From Kuschelorhynchus macadamiae (taxonomy: Eukaryota; Arthropoda; Insecta; Coleoptera; Curculionidae): 64,000 nt of DNA. The number at the start of each line of letters is the position of its first letter. Position 1 is the first letter of the stretch. Shown here piece by piece: positions 39,191-54,981 of this stretch. The stretch lies in contig JAUTXW010003818.1 in the NCBI GenBank assembly GCA_030620095.1, forward strand, positions 1 to 64,000. Reading direction: 5' to 3'. The notes under the pieces were generated by a model. That model saw only the letters and a list, made by a program, of their open reading frames with translations. It was not told the origin of the DNA and ran no database searches. The translations under genes were made by a program, and so were the position numbers.

Positions 39191-40020
39191 GTTAAGCATT
39201 TCTAAATCAAATGATTTTTAGCGGTTATATGGTAAGCTAAGCTTATTGAAAATAAAAAAAAAAATTAATGATGCTACAGAGAGCAACCTGCTCCAGACTT
39301 GTTTAAAAACCAATAACTGAAAAAATAAAAGAAATATTACAGATGAGACTGAGGATAGAATTTTGGCAGGCTTACCTGATAACACAAAATTTGAGTAGAC
39401 TAAATCAGATAAAGATTCAGCTAATATAAGTTTATTCCAATAAACAATTTAACGATCTGCAACTATCATACGTCCAAAGAAACACAAATACGTATAAACA
39501 AAATCACAGAAATATATTTTAACCACTTCCTGTCTAATTAACGTTCGCTCATAACCACAAAAAATAAAACTGACAAATAAGGCCAAGGATGATTTTATAA
39601 TTAATAGCTCTTTAAGCGATAGTCATATTTCCGTTCTCTGTTTTCACCGTAATCATAAAAGAAGATAGAATTACGACCGATACATGAATTCCCTTAACAA
39701 ATTTTAGCAAAGGTGTACTGTAATCTTTTGAGGCTTTTACGCAATAAAAACACGGCTGACCTTTCGTTTTAATCGGCCCTGGGATCGCCTCACAATATAC
39801 GTCATCAAAACTTGCGCGTAGGCACACCTTGTTTTCTTCCCACCATGAATTTGACTAACTGTCCTAAAATAGATGCCATATTAATAAAAAGAAGAAGAAT
39901 TTGAGAAAATGATAGAAAAACTTGAAGGTTATACAAAATAAGAATATATAGTTATTATTTTGAAATATTATTAAAAATCAAATGAGGCTAAAAATTAAAC
40001 ATTTCATTAAAAGTATTTTA
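39191..40020. other. no recognised gene; short exact match to repeat X
   Basis: Positions 39822-39847 (GCACACCTTGTTTTCTTCCC then ACCATG) match repeat X at 34512-34537 exactly, with nothing shared on either side. The 71-codon minus-strand frame at 39612-39827 is unassigned. Confidence 0.45.
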
Positions 40021-41664
40021 CAGGTTATTCAAAATTGTCGTGCAACCACAATTTTTATAAACACTCTGTACAAAGGTTTTTCTGTTAGCTTTGAAGGATG
40101 ACTATAAGCTGTTAAAATTGCTAAAACCTTTTACTAGAAAAATCATAAAGGTAGAAAAACGCAAGAAGCTTGAAAATAAGTAAAAAATTCCCATCAAGGT
40201 CGTTGAATGCTTGGATGACTCGATGCTCCTATTCTCTCGTATTCACAGGCGTTTTGTATACTTTTGTCTTCAACACACTCCACAAGTAAAAGTCTAGGGT
40301 GGGGTGATATAAAGTGATCTTGGTGGCCAATTCCAAGGTCCTAACGGTCAAAACCATCGATGATCGAATATCTTTCTAAGCTCAGCTAAGTCAGGACACT
40401 TCAGCAGTATACAATGTGCAGGAGCTCCGGCAAGCTGATACCAGAACCTCCTGTACTCTTCAAGTCAGATAGTCCAGCTGTGAAGATTTCAACTGATGTG
40501 TTCAAAAAAAAACAACAAATTTCCCAGAGTTTAGACTTTCGTCGTAAATCACATACTTCACTCCAATAATAGACAAAATACATTAAAACTGAATTTTTCT
40601 TGAAAACCTGCTACTCCAGTATTAAGAGCTAGAGTCCTGGTAAATTTATAATCATGCATTCCGTGTTTCCTTAGAATTCCCTGTACTCTCTTCATTAGAA
40701 GATCTGAGCAAATTTCTTGGTGTCTTTAGAGTTGATCCAAACTGAATAAAATTGTTCTGGAGCCGATGAAATTAATTTTTTTATTTATTATTCAATTGCG
40801 GCAAATTTGTTTACATCTCATTGAATTTTCGGCAGGTTCGGCTAACTATTTGATTACACTGTCCTTGTCAAATAAATAAATTCATTAAAATTGTTTTTGA
40901 GTAACTATTATTTACTTTTATTTAACTTCGACTTAATATCAGAAGAGTAAGAATGAAACCTCTGTCAAATAAACTATCATGGCGCCTTATAATAATTGTT
41001 TTCAGGGCACACTACTACTAGAGTCATTGAGAATGACATGTTTTGTGATATTCCACAAAAAAAATGCTTATAAATTGAAAGAGTTAGGTATAGGCAACGT
41101 AGTCTGAAAGCTAATTTTATCAGCTTTTAAATCCGTATTGTTGTACAGGGTGTTCCGTTTAAAATAAAAATTTTTTTGGCATTTCTGAAAGTTACCGATA
41201 AAATTTTATTTCCGGACAAGCCTGTTAACTTCAATTAAGATGTGACCTAAGGATCAAATTCCTAGAGGCATTTTACAGGAATAACCCAAATTTCAGCTCA
41301 AAATTGTTTTAAAGTAGGTAGAATTAAGATTTATTGGGAGTCCTGTTTTCGGAAAAAATAAAATAGAAATTAATTAATTCCCGTAAAACGGCTAGAGATA
41401 GGTATAGGGAAATTATTTAAGGATTATGTTTCTCAGATTTATGTGCGAAATTCCAAAATTGAAACATATACAGGGTATTCCACTTAAAATAGCGATGTTG
41501 ACTGATGACTTAAAGAAAATTGTTTATAATAGAAGCGGAAAACACCGCATGGTAAAAAGAATTTTAAACTGAAGAGCATAGTGATTTATTCCGGTAGGCA
41601 TGCAAATTTTCAAAATGTATCGGTTACTTAGTTTTCCATACACGTCTAATAAGGGGACACCCTG
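40021..41664 (-). mobile_element. DDE transposon of the CAGGGTG-ended family, nearly full length, decayed
   Basis: Minus-strand element. Its upstream 1 kb (40670-41664) matches the plus-strand copy at 57718-58822. The 5' tip reads CAGGGTGTCCCC; the other tip at 40021 reads CAGGTTATTCAA; both are preceded by TA, the Tc1/mariner target. Coding pieces are QFGSTLKTPRNLLR, RKHGMHDYKFTRTLAL (near 40610-40670), WYQLAGAPAHCILLKCPDLA (second Asp block with D lost, near 40390-40450), and WPPRSLYITPP (near 40300-40330). A deletion of about 95 bp has removed part of the helix-turn-helix present in the other copy. The element is inactive. Confidence 0.72.
41471..41664 (-). repeat. 194 bp segment with its own CAGGGT ends (possible nested MITE)
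   Basis: Both ends read TACAGGGT(G/A)T(C/T)CC inward. The corresponding segment in the other copy is 57718-57922. A third inward end lies at 41146. It could be a MITE nested in, or forming the tip of, the larger element. Confidence 0.5.
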
Positions 41665-41712
41665 TATATATAAATGTATATATATATATATATAATATAT
41701 AAAATATATATA

Positions 41713-41744
<32 letters not shown>
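41665..41744. repeat. imperfect (TA)n tract
   Basis: TA repeats with a few interruptions, directly next to the DDE element tip. Confidence 0.9.
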
Positions 41745-45098
<3,354 letters not shown>

Positions 45099-45145
45099 GG
45101 GAATGACACAATACTGAGCCTTTGATAGTAAAACTTAAGCACAAA

Positions 45146-45457
45146 CCTGAACCACGCTTACTAACCTGAACCAGTATATTGGTTCAGGATTATTTTGCCT
45201 TTATAACTGACAGAAAAATTAAGGTTCCGATATTAAATTATTTTTAAAAATTAGAATTGCCATCTGCTGACTCAACTGACTAACTTTCATTTCAATATCT
45301 CATTTCAAATCCGAAAGAAACCTGTTTATTTGGTGGTTCAGGATTGTATGTATATCGATTATTTTAGTTCAGCCTTTTGCTGTTATAGCGCTAATAGCAG
45401 TTTCAAAAATATAAACAATTTTCTATGTGTATCAGACGAATGATACCATCCTGAACC
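45146..45457. repeat. left cluster of five GGTTCAGG motifs
   Basis: Three copies read CCTGAACC (45146, 45165, 45450) and two read GGTTCAGG (45181, 45335). Flanks are often T before and ATT after. Partial forms occur at about 45367 and 45578. Confidence 0.85.
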
Positions 45458-46163
45458 ATACTATTTGGCAACATAGCTTGCTAGGTAGTCTTCTGTGGAG
45501 TTCCAGGAATTCTATTTTTGGTCTTATATTTTATTTCAAATAGGTTTTACTCCTAGTTGTAAGTATTGGTTTGTTTGGGTTCAGCTTAGTCGCGGTGCGC
45601 CCTTAATTTAACAATGACGTCCGGCCGTGGAAGATTAATGGTTAATTTGTGTTTAATGAACGGTAAGTACGTTTTTTCCTTTTTTTAAATGCATTCTTTT
45701 AATATTTCACACAGCTGTTGTATATTATCATTTTGTAAATATAATTACTTACTTATGCAGGGGGGCCAGAAGTATTGGCAAATTAAGCACCAATGAATCC
45801 ATGCTATCAAAAAATTATGATCCGATGGAATAATTGTTCTAATCCAAAAGTTGTTTGTAACAGATTTACAGGGTGACAAAGCAAAAGTATAGAAATTTAT
45901 TTGTGAATTTAATTAATATTTTTATTGTTAAAGGGTGGCTGATATTATTGAAATTTGATGGAGGCTTTTAGGACACAAAAGAAACAATGGACGGCAGTAA
46001 TTAAGTCTATCATGTATCCGGATTTTTTCGGGTTTATCCCTCGGTTTATCCTACTTAATATTGCGTGTTATATCCATAGTTTGTAAATTTTTCTTATGAA
46101 GTGTTCTCATTATTCAAATGTCAGAATATTGCATTCCCATTTCCCATTCACTTGCGTTACATA

Positions 46164-46210
46164 CAGGGTATCCCAGTTAAGTGAAGTAACATAATTTCCT
46201 TTTAATATTA
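46164..46210 (+). repeat. CAGGGTATCCC end of a DDE-type element
   Basis: TACAGGGTATCCCAGTTAAG resembles the tips at 32326, 41471 and 57718. It lies in the first intron of the recombinase gene. The opposite end was not identified. Confidence 0.4.
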
Positions 46211-46808
46211 TAAGGGGTCTTAAAAATAAGCACTACGATATACTTCGGTGATATTTTTTAGGATGCTTGATGGCGGGCGTGAAAAAACTGTTTTTTTTTA
46301 TAAATATCTTAATTCTTCTTTAACTGATTTTCCTGAAATTCGACAATAATATTTGTTATCAAAAGATGCTTATTTAGACTAAATTTATTAGTCCAAGTGG
46401 CGTCTCAGAGAGTACCTAGTGATGAACGGTTCAGATTGTTTTTGAAGAGAATCGGTATAGGAAAAAAGGGTGAGTTAATTGGTAAACAATTGTATTTTTT
46501 GTCAATAATCAAGTAATATGTTTAGTTTGGTGGGTTTTTGGGTAGACACATTACAAATTTTAAAATATTTTTACGTTTTACTGGGAAATAGAGAGTGAGT
46601 GTTAAACGAAAAGAGCATAAAAATAAAATTTTATTAAAATATCGAGTAATCTGCCTTCGAAGTAGATCCTAATTTTAAAATATTTTTAACATTTTATAAA
46701 AACTGGGATATTGGGGGTAAAAAAGGGAGTGGGTGAAAATGCGATTTAAAAATTTGAGTAATGTGTCGTTTTGTGATTTATTGACAGTATAAATTCATTT
46801 GGCATTCC

Positions 46809-46866
46809 AACGATAACCTAAGAGTGAAAATGAGGCTAACGATAACCTAAGTGTGAAAATAAGCTT
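46809..46866. repeat. 29 bp tandem duplication
   Basis: AACGATAACCTAAGAGTGAA then AATGAGGCT, repeated once with three changes. Confidence 0.85.
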
Positions 46867-49800
46867 TTAAATACATGACTTGATTTTAAAATTAGTTTTA
46901 GTTTTTATCGGAAAAATAAGGGTGAGGGCAGAAATTAAAAATTTCGGAGAAAATATGATGTATGACATCTTATGGTATACATAAAGGGTACGGATAACAC
47001 TTTTATAAAGAACAGCAGAACTAGTACAACTCGTATCCACACGCCTACTAAAATAATTTATTATTTTAACATGATGTTTATTATTTTGACATGATGTTGT
47101 AGTATGACTTTTTGTTAAACTGTTCTTGCTTTGTTCTTCCCGGAAAAACACAAACCATTACTTTCCGTGCCTGCAAACAAGAAATGTAAATAAACAGTGC
47201 CAAAAATAACAAGTGGTTTGTATCTATTATTTTTGCTTTTTGCAATAGTTAATCCTAAAGAAATTGTCATAAATCTTGTTGCAAGCCATTAATTTTTGTT
47301 TTTATTTTTTTCATTGCCTTATTCTTAAATTACAAAAAAATCAGTGGCATGCATTTTTTGGAACTAGTAAACTAATTATCGTTAAGATTTTTCTCCGGCA
47401 TGCCACTGGACTTAATAATTTTTATTTAGTTGGGCAAATTATCTCTTTATCACTTTAAGTAACCCTGGCGAATTTTAACAACAAACATTGTATAATTTTT
47501 AGATAAACAAATAACAGATCCATTAGATTTTGATGAAGAAAATATAAAGGGGCAACATTTGTATAATATACGGTCGCCAAGAGATCACGTGGATAATATG
47601 CATTTAATGAAAGGTAAGTAGTGAAACTCTTTATCAAAAATAATACATTTTTTGAAATCTCATATAAGTATATTATTGACAGATGGTATTGTTATGACCC
47701 CCGTACGTAGAAATTTTCTTATTACTTAATAAATATAAATAATGCAAAATATTCAATTAAAACTTGTCATTTTTCATATTTCGATTATTCAACTTAGAAG
47801 TCGAAACTAAAAAAACCTATTTATGAGCAAATTTTATGGAAAAAATTAAATATATATCTGCATGTGCACTGTTTTCAAGATAAGGGATGTTTATCTTGAT
47901 AATTTAAATGTCTTAATAATGATTAACCTGTTTGATTGAAATTTGGTAGTGTTGTGTAGTACCAAACCAAACAGGGTAAAGAATATTGAGACATTAAAAT
48001 AAATAAAGAAACAAAAAAAAACATTTTATTGGTAAAAAAAATTGCATATTTTCGAAAAATTATTCTTATTGTATAGGTGAGAACACACTAGGCTTTAACT
48101 CAGCTTACTCGAATATCCCAGAAGATAGCTCCTTACCACCTGCAAAAATACAATTAATAGAAGACTAGCTTTTGGGTGTTGAGCCGAAATGCCTATATTC
48201 AAAATTTCCTTCTCAAACTGAGGAGGAAAATACAGAAAATGATAACAGAAAGGCAGAAAAAGAAAAGGAACAATCGGATAATTCGTACACCAGCAAAACG
48301 GAATTTATTGATGATGACGAGGACTCCCTAAAAGATCCTGACTATAGTCCAGAAGGCCGAGCTAAAAGGAAATGGGTACCTTTTTCATTTCATTATTTTT
48401 AAAACTGGTTAAAATTAAATGATTTGTTGCAGTTCTCAAATTTCAATTTGCCGCAAAGTCAACCACAAATACCCGAAGCATTTGTTGAAAGGAAGCAGCA
48501 GCACGGGAAAGAGAATTTATCAATACTTAAAGAACAAGTTGAGAGGGAGGAGTACCGAAATGACGATTTCTCATTTATAGATGATGAACTTGATGAAAAA
48601 GAGAAATACAAAAAAGACGAATTGTTAATAATACGTAGACTTTCTAGTAACGAAAATGAGAATAAGCAAAACAAAAGCAATAGTGCAGCTTTAAAAATAG
48701 CTGTTCTTGATCTTGAAGGCGAGGTAAGTGAATTAAAATGTATAGATTCTAAAAATTCGAGTCCTATAAAACTTGCTTTTATTGTAACACTTATTTCTTT
48801 AATTTAAATCTGAACCGCTTTACAAAATTTAGTATTGGAGTTACTGCTGGAATTACTGCTATTTTCAGGGTCGCTTAAAAAACAGTAAGTAACAATCAAA
48901 GCACAGGTTAAATACTCTTTTAAATTTTGGAAAAAATAACTTCTTCGATCTTTTTTTGCAAGTGCTGTGATTAGGGGTGGCGTGGTATAATGCAATCTGA
49001 AAAAAAAAAGCCATCATCGGTTAATTTAATTTGGTGATGTATCTCCTTTCACATGTTCCCTTTATTCTATTTTTTTTTCAGACATTGGTCGAAAAAACGT
49101 CAAGAAAAAATTACAAAGATCGAAGGGATTTCTGCTTCTATTGCGAAAAGGATATATCTCATTTTGCCCGACATATGTCTAAATGGCACTCAGAGAAAAT
49201 TGATGTAGTCAAAGCATTAGGCCATAACGCTAATTCAAAAGAGAGACGATTGGCTTTATCAAATTTGTGAAAAAAGGGAAATTTTATCAGAAATAGGACA
49301 GATAATGCATTAAGGCCCGTTAAAAGACTAAAGCTCACTGAAAAGCTTTTCCAGACGAGTATCTTCCTTGCAAGTATTGTTTAGGTTACTATAAAAGAAA
49401 ATTTTTATTTAGACATACCAAAATATGCACGTCTAATTATGATAAAGAAACTAAAGGAAGACAAACGTCCCAAAGTGATGGACAAACTACTTTGCTTTTA
49501 CGTTCATTTTTTAAACATGATGATTTATTAAAATCAAAAATTTTCCCAGAATGCGCGCAGATAACATAAATTTAATTGCTAAAAAAGATCCTTTAATTTG
49601 CCAGTATGCATATTCCTACATAAAAGGCCGTCAAAGTAAAGGCAATATTGATGTGGCAAGACAAAATATGAGAAGACTTGCAAAACTCTTACACTTTGCC
49701 AAAATTCAAAATTCGGATATTAAGGAGCTTATAGATGTTCTCCGCCCAAAGCATTTCCAACTAATAATTTCTGGAGTAAAAGAAATGGCAAAATATAACA

Positions 49801-51129
49801 CGGAAACAGAGATTTACGAGTCACCAACTTTGGCTATAAATTTTGACACACTTTTAAAAAAATGTTGCGACCTAGCGTACATTAACCTTGTGCAGATTGA
49901 AGACACGAGCCATCAACGAAAAGAACTTAAAATATTAAAGAAACTTATAGAATCGCAATGGTGTAATGAAGTTTCTGCCCAAGCATGTACCAATTTAAAT
50001 CAAAATAAATGGAATAAGGAGGAATTATTGCCGATTACTAGCGACTTAAAGAAGCTTAATCTTTTTTTGCAAACAGCTGCAGAAGAATCATTTAATAATT
50101 TGAAATCAAATGAATACAAATTTAAGGCCTATAATTCTTTAAAAGACATATTATATACGCAAGTTTTTTGCTCAACAGAAGGAGACCGGCAGAGGTAGCT
50201 CAGCTTAAAGTCCAGACTTTTAAATCAATTAATTTGGAAGGAGATAATGAATTCGAAAAATGTTTAACAGAGGCTGAAAAAATTTTATTAAAAACCTACA
50301 GTCGTTTAGTCATAAGAGGTAAGCGTGGAAGAGGCGTACCCATATTGTTGTCGCCAATGATGAAAATGCATTTTGATTATGTTTTACAATGTAGAGATAA
50401 CTTTGCAATTGAAAGTGAATTTGTGTTTCATACAACTGGGAAAGGATTTGTTGATAGAACTAAAATTGTTCATAAATATGCCAAAAAATGCCAGCTGGAG
50501 AGACCTGCGAGTATCACAGCAACAAAATTGTGAAAGCATTTGGCCACCATTACTCAACTTCTTCAATTTTCAAATAATGACATGGAACAGTTAAGCAAAT
50601 TTATGGGTCACACATTAAAAACTCATTGCAATTATTATCGTTTGTCTGACAAAGTATATCAGACAGCTAAAATTTCAAAGCTTTTACTTTTAATGATGAA
50701 AGGCGGGACTGAAAAATATAAAGGTAAAACATTAGACGAAATTGATATCAACTTATCCCCTATTTCTGACGTGATAGTGACGGAGAAGAAATAGAAACTT
50801 TCTTAGATACTAATGATAATCCAAACATTCTAAAGGTGGATTACGAGATGATGTCTACATTATCTACCTTAGATAAAAATGAAGAACCGACAAAAAAAAT
50901 GACAAAACCAAAGAAGAAAATCTTTATTGATTGCAGACAATTATGGACCGACCGACAAAAAAGCATTATTGCAGAATATTTTTCGGACAACATTAAAAAA
51001 AGGAAGGCTCCTGTTCGGCAGCAAATTACGGACTTTTGTGAGAAATATCCTGAGTTATTTAAAGATAGAAAATGGACAAGTATCAAAGCTGTGGTTTATA
51101 ATATGTATACCGGAAAACTTAAATATTAA

Positions 51130-52434
51130 ATTAGTATTTATTCTCAGATATTTCTTGTTGACGATGTTTTTTTTTTCACTTATTTTGACTTTTTCGACAA
51201 AATTACTCTTATTAGCACCTTTTTTTTGAGAAATTTGAGTTTAAGGTTCATGTCATAACGTAAAAAACTTTTGTTTTGCGTTTAGTTTATATAACTGCTG
51301 TATTGTCTACTTTGACAAACATTATTCACTATATGCATCTTTTTAGAAATGTAAGTTTAATGTTTATTTAATAAAGTTCTGTTTAAATATTTAAATGGTT
51401 TTCTCTTCAATTTTACAGTAACATTTGACCTTGTATATGCATTAAAGTCATTCTAGTTTGTTTTACAAAAAATGCATTTCTTTCAGAGCTTGTTCTTTAA
51501 AAGATAATGTTTTTCCGTATAAGCTGCAACAAAATAAATAGGTACCAATGCTTTTTTTCCCGGCACTAATTTTAAACAAAATAATCAAAAATAATAATTT
51601 TTTAATATATTTGTTTAAAGCTTAAGACATGAGAAGTCACACCTAAAGCCTCAAACTTTTAAAGGAAATTTTAAAATTTTCAAAAGTTCTACTTTTATGT
51701 GGGTTTAATTATTTTTTGCTTGCAAACAAAAGGTTTTTAAATAACATATTTTTGCATTTATTTCATCTTGAATATAAGCATAATATGATTGTATGTATTA
51801 GTATCTTAAATTAATAGCTTCATTTTTAAAATCATTTATAAAATTTTTTACAATTATTAATTTACATAAATTTCCATTTACACGTATAAATAACAATTTC
51901 ATTAACCATGCTTTAAAGTGTCACTTTGTTCAAATGAAGCCTCTTCTTGGGACTAGAATCTTCTATTTCCATGGAAATCCCTTTGTAAACTCTTCGGAGA
52001 TTATGTTACTACGTACTGGCTTTTACAAACCTAAAAATAGAATTGGTTTTAGTATATTTGGCGGCTAAATTCGTTTATAGTAATTAACTTGATATTTTAA
52101 ATGCTCTACTTACTATTTCTCCAACTCCTTGAGGCCATTAAAAGATGTAGATATCACTTCTGTCCTTTTCGAAACGTATTTTGTAGTGATTTCTCAAACC
52201 TAAAAATAGAATTGTTTTTATTTTATTTAAGGGCATTTTCGTGCGGGAAATGGCCCTTGGTTAATCTCTCTGTTTTTTTTTCTATGGTTCGGATATCCCC
52301 ATCAAAAATTTTTATGGGTACAAACTACTCCTATGATTAGTTTTTAAGATACAGCATGTCCAACCTTCTCCAAATTCCATGCTTAACATAGTGTATCTTA
52401 AAAATAAATGATATTATTAGGCGGTGATCAGAAA
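51130..52434. other. 3' flank of the recombinase pseudogene
   Basis: AT-rich. The block AAACCTAAAAATAGAATTG occurs at 52028 and 52197, and AATTAACTTGATATTTTAAA then TGCTCTACTTAC (52083) resembles 52820, suggesting old internal repeats. AATAAAGTTCTG at about 51370 could be a polyadenylation site. Confidence 0.4.
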
Positions 52435-52783
52435 TACTTTTTACCGGGACATCAAGAATAAAAACAAAAAATTTTAAAACATTAACAGAATGCCATTTGC
52501 CATTAAGAAAATGCAGTGTGTATTGAGTCATGCGGGCCCTTCACGTACAGTTTTTCGGCACTTCTGGAGTGACACTCCTCATTCCGCTCCATTCCAGTTT
52601 CGCAGCTTCACGGTCAATTTTGGAGGGAAATGAGGAGTGTCACTCCAGAAGTGTCGAAAAACTGTACGTGAAGGGCCCGCATGACTCAATACACACTGCA
52701 TTTTCTTAATGGCAAATGGCATTCTGTTAATGTTTTAATTTTTTTTTGTTTTCATTCTTGATGCCCTGGTAAAAAGTAGAAGT
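52435..52783. repeat. large inverted repeat with arms of about 150 bp
   Basis: The left arm, from TACTTTTTACCGGGACATCA inward through CATGCGGGCCCTTCACGTAC and TTCTGGAGTGACACTCCTCA, is mirrored by 52625-52783. The inner 100 bp of the arms are almost perfect. The outer 50 bp have small changes. A spacer of roughly 40 bp remains. As RNA it would form a long hairpin. It is probably a foldback-type MITE near the right edge of the Crypton-like unit. Confidence 0.9.
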
Positions 52784-52977
52784 GCTGAAAAACTGTATGT
52801 GTGGCGGGCGCTTAGGAGTAATTAACTACATATTTTAAATGCTACTTACCCGTTCTGAACCCCATTAAAAATTAGTTTTGTGTCGGCTTCGTACACGTCA
52901 AAATTGATTTGTTGTATCTTTTACTATTAAATTTGAACATAGTAATTAACTGAATTGTGCATATACACTTAGTTTTG

Positions 52978-53182
52978 GGTTCAGGATGGACTGAAAGAAC
53001 AGTGGGTTCAGGACTGTACCAATAATGTTAAATTCCCTATTTATACAACTTTTAAGATACTTGATATTTCTTGTGTATATATACTTTTTTGAAGTCCCCG
53101 CCCAAAAAAATATAGACTAGACAACTTTAAACTCACGAGAAATAGGAGGTTCAGGATTTTATGGATTTCCAGATGGTTCAGG
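52978..53182 (+). repeat. right cluster of four GGTTCAGG motifs
   Basis: All four read GGTTCAGG on the plus strand (52978, 53005, 53148, 53175), followed by ATG, ACT, ATT and TTT. A related CTGAACCCC is at 52855. Confidence 0.85.
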
Positions 53183-53193
53183 TTTGATATAAA

Positions 53194-54772
<1,579 letters not shown>

Positions 54773-54881
54773 AAATCATAAAAAACTCAAGTGCAGTTAG
54801 CGCAACAACAACAGCACCATCCGGAAAACATAAATAACGACCAACGCCTGCGCAGATATAACCTTCGGCCCCGAGTGGGGG

Positions 54882-54918
54882 TATAAAAGGAAGCGTCGCA
54901 GTCACCAACACTTTAGTC
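54882..54918 (+). promoter_or_regulatory. pseudo-LTR core promoter, TATA box plus initiator
   Basis: TATAAAAGG at 54882 and TTTAGTC at 54913. Other copies have TCAGTC (37022, 57518), an insect-type initiator, about 33 bases after the first T of the TATA box. Transcription would start upstream of the hammerhead-like fold and the ATG at 54951. Confidence 0.65.
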
Positions 54919-54941
54919 TCAATTCGGACGCGAGAAAGAAA

Positions 54942-54981
54942 GCTTCGAAAATGCCAAATGTGATTTTGGCGAAACGTCAGC
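54942..54981 (+). ncRNA. hammerhead-ribozyme-like fold in the pseudo-LTR
   Basis: Stem I is GCT with AGC. Stem II is GCCAAA, loop TGTGAT, TTTGGC, all perfect. It is followed by GAAAC-GTC with cleavage base C. The upstream box reads TCGAAAA instead of CUGANGA, with three core positions changed including G8, so it is probably inactive. The arrangement matches hammerheads known in Penelope-like elements. Equivalent sites are 33577-33616 (minus), 37051-37090, 53604-53643 (minus) and 57547-57586. The coding ATG (54951) lies within it. Confidence 0.55.

Larger units (their letters stand above)
45614..51129 (+). pseudogene. zinc-finger plus tyrosine recombinase (Crypton-like) gene, spliced, broken
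   Basis: Five exons with matching GT-AG phases: about 45614-45664, 47503-47613, 48077-48375, 48433-48723 and 49082-51129. The first four encode a leader and an acidic region. The last holds zinc fingers CFYCEKDISHFARHMSKWH (about 49130-49190) and CKYCLGYYKRKFLFRHTKIC (about 49370-49430), then a helical core-binding region and the recombinase fold. Catalytic signatures are RRRPAEVAQLKV (Arg I, about 50178), GKRGRGVPI (Lys region, about 50320), TATKL-stop-KHLAT (50516-50545), KFMGHTLKTHCNYYRL (His and Tyr, 50598-50645). The C-terminus LWTDRQKSIIAEYFSD then KWTSIKAVVYNMYTG is a conserved tail of this family. Defects: TAG at 48164, TGA at 49268, frameshifts near 49340, 50170 and 50776, and TGA at 50531 in place of the conserved Arg. 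Confidence 0.68.
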
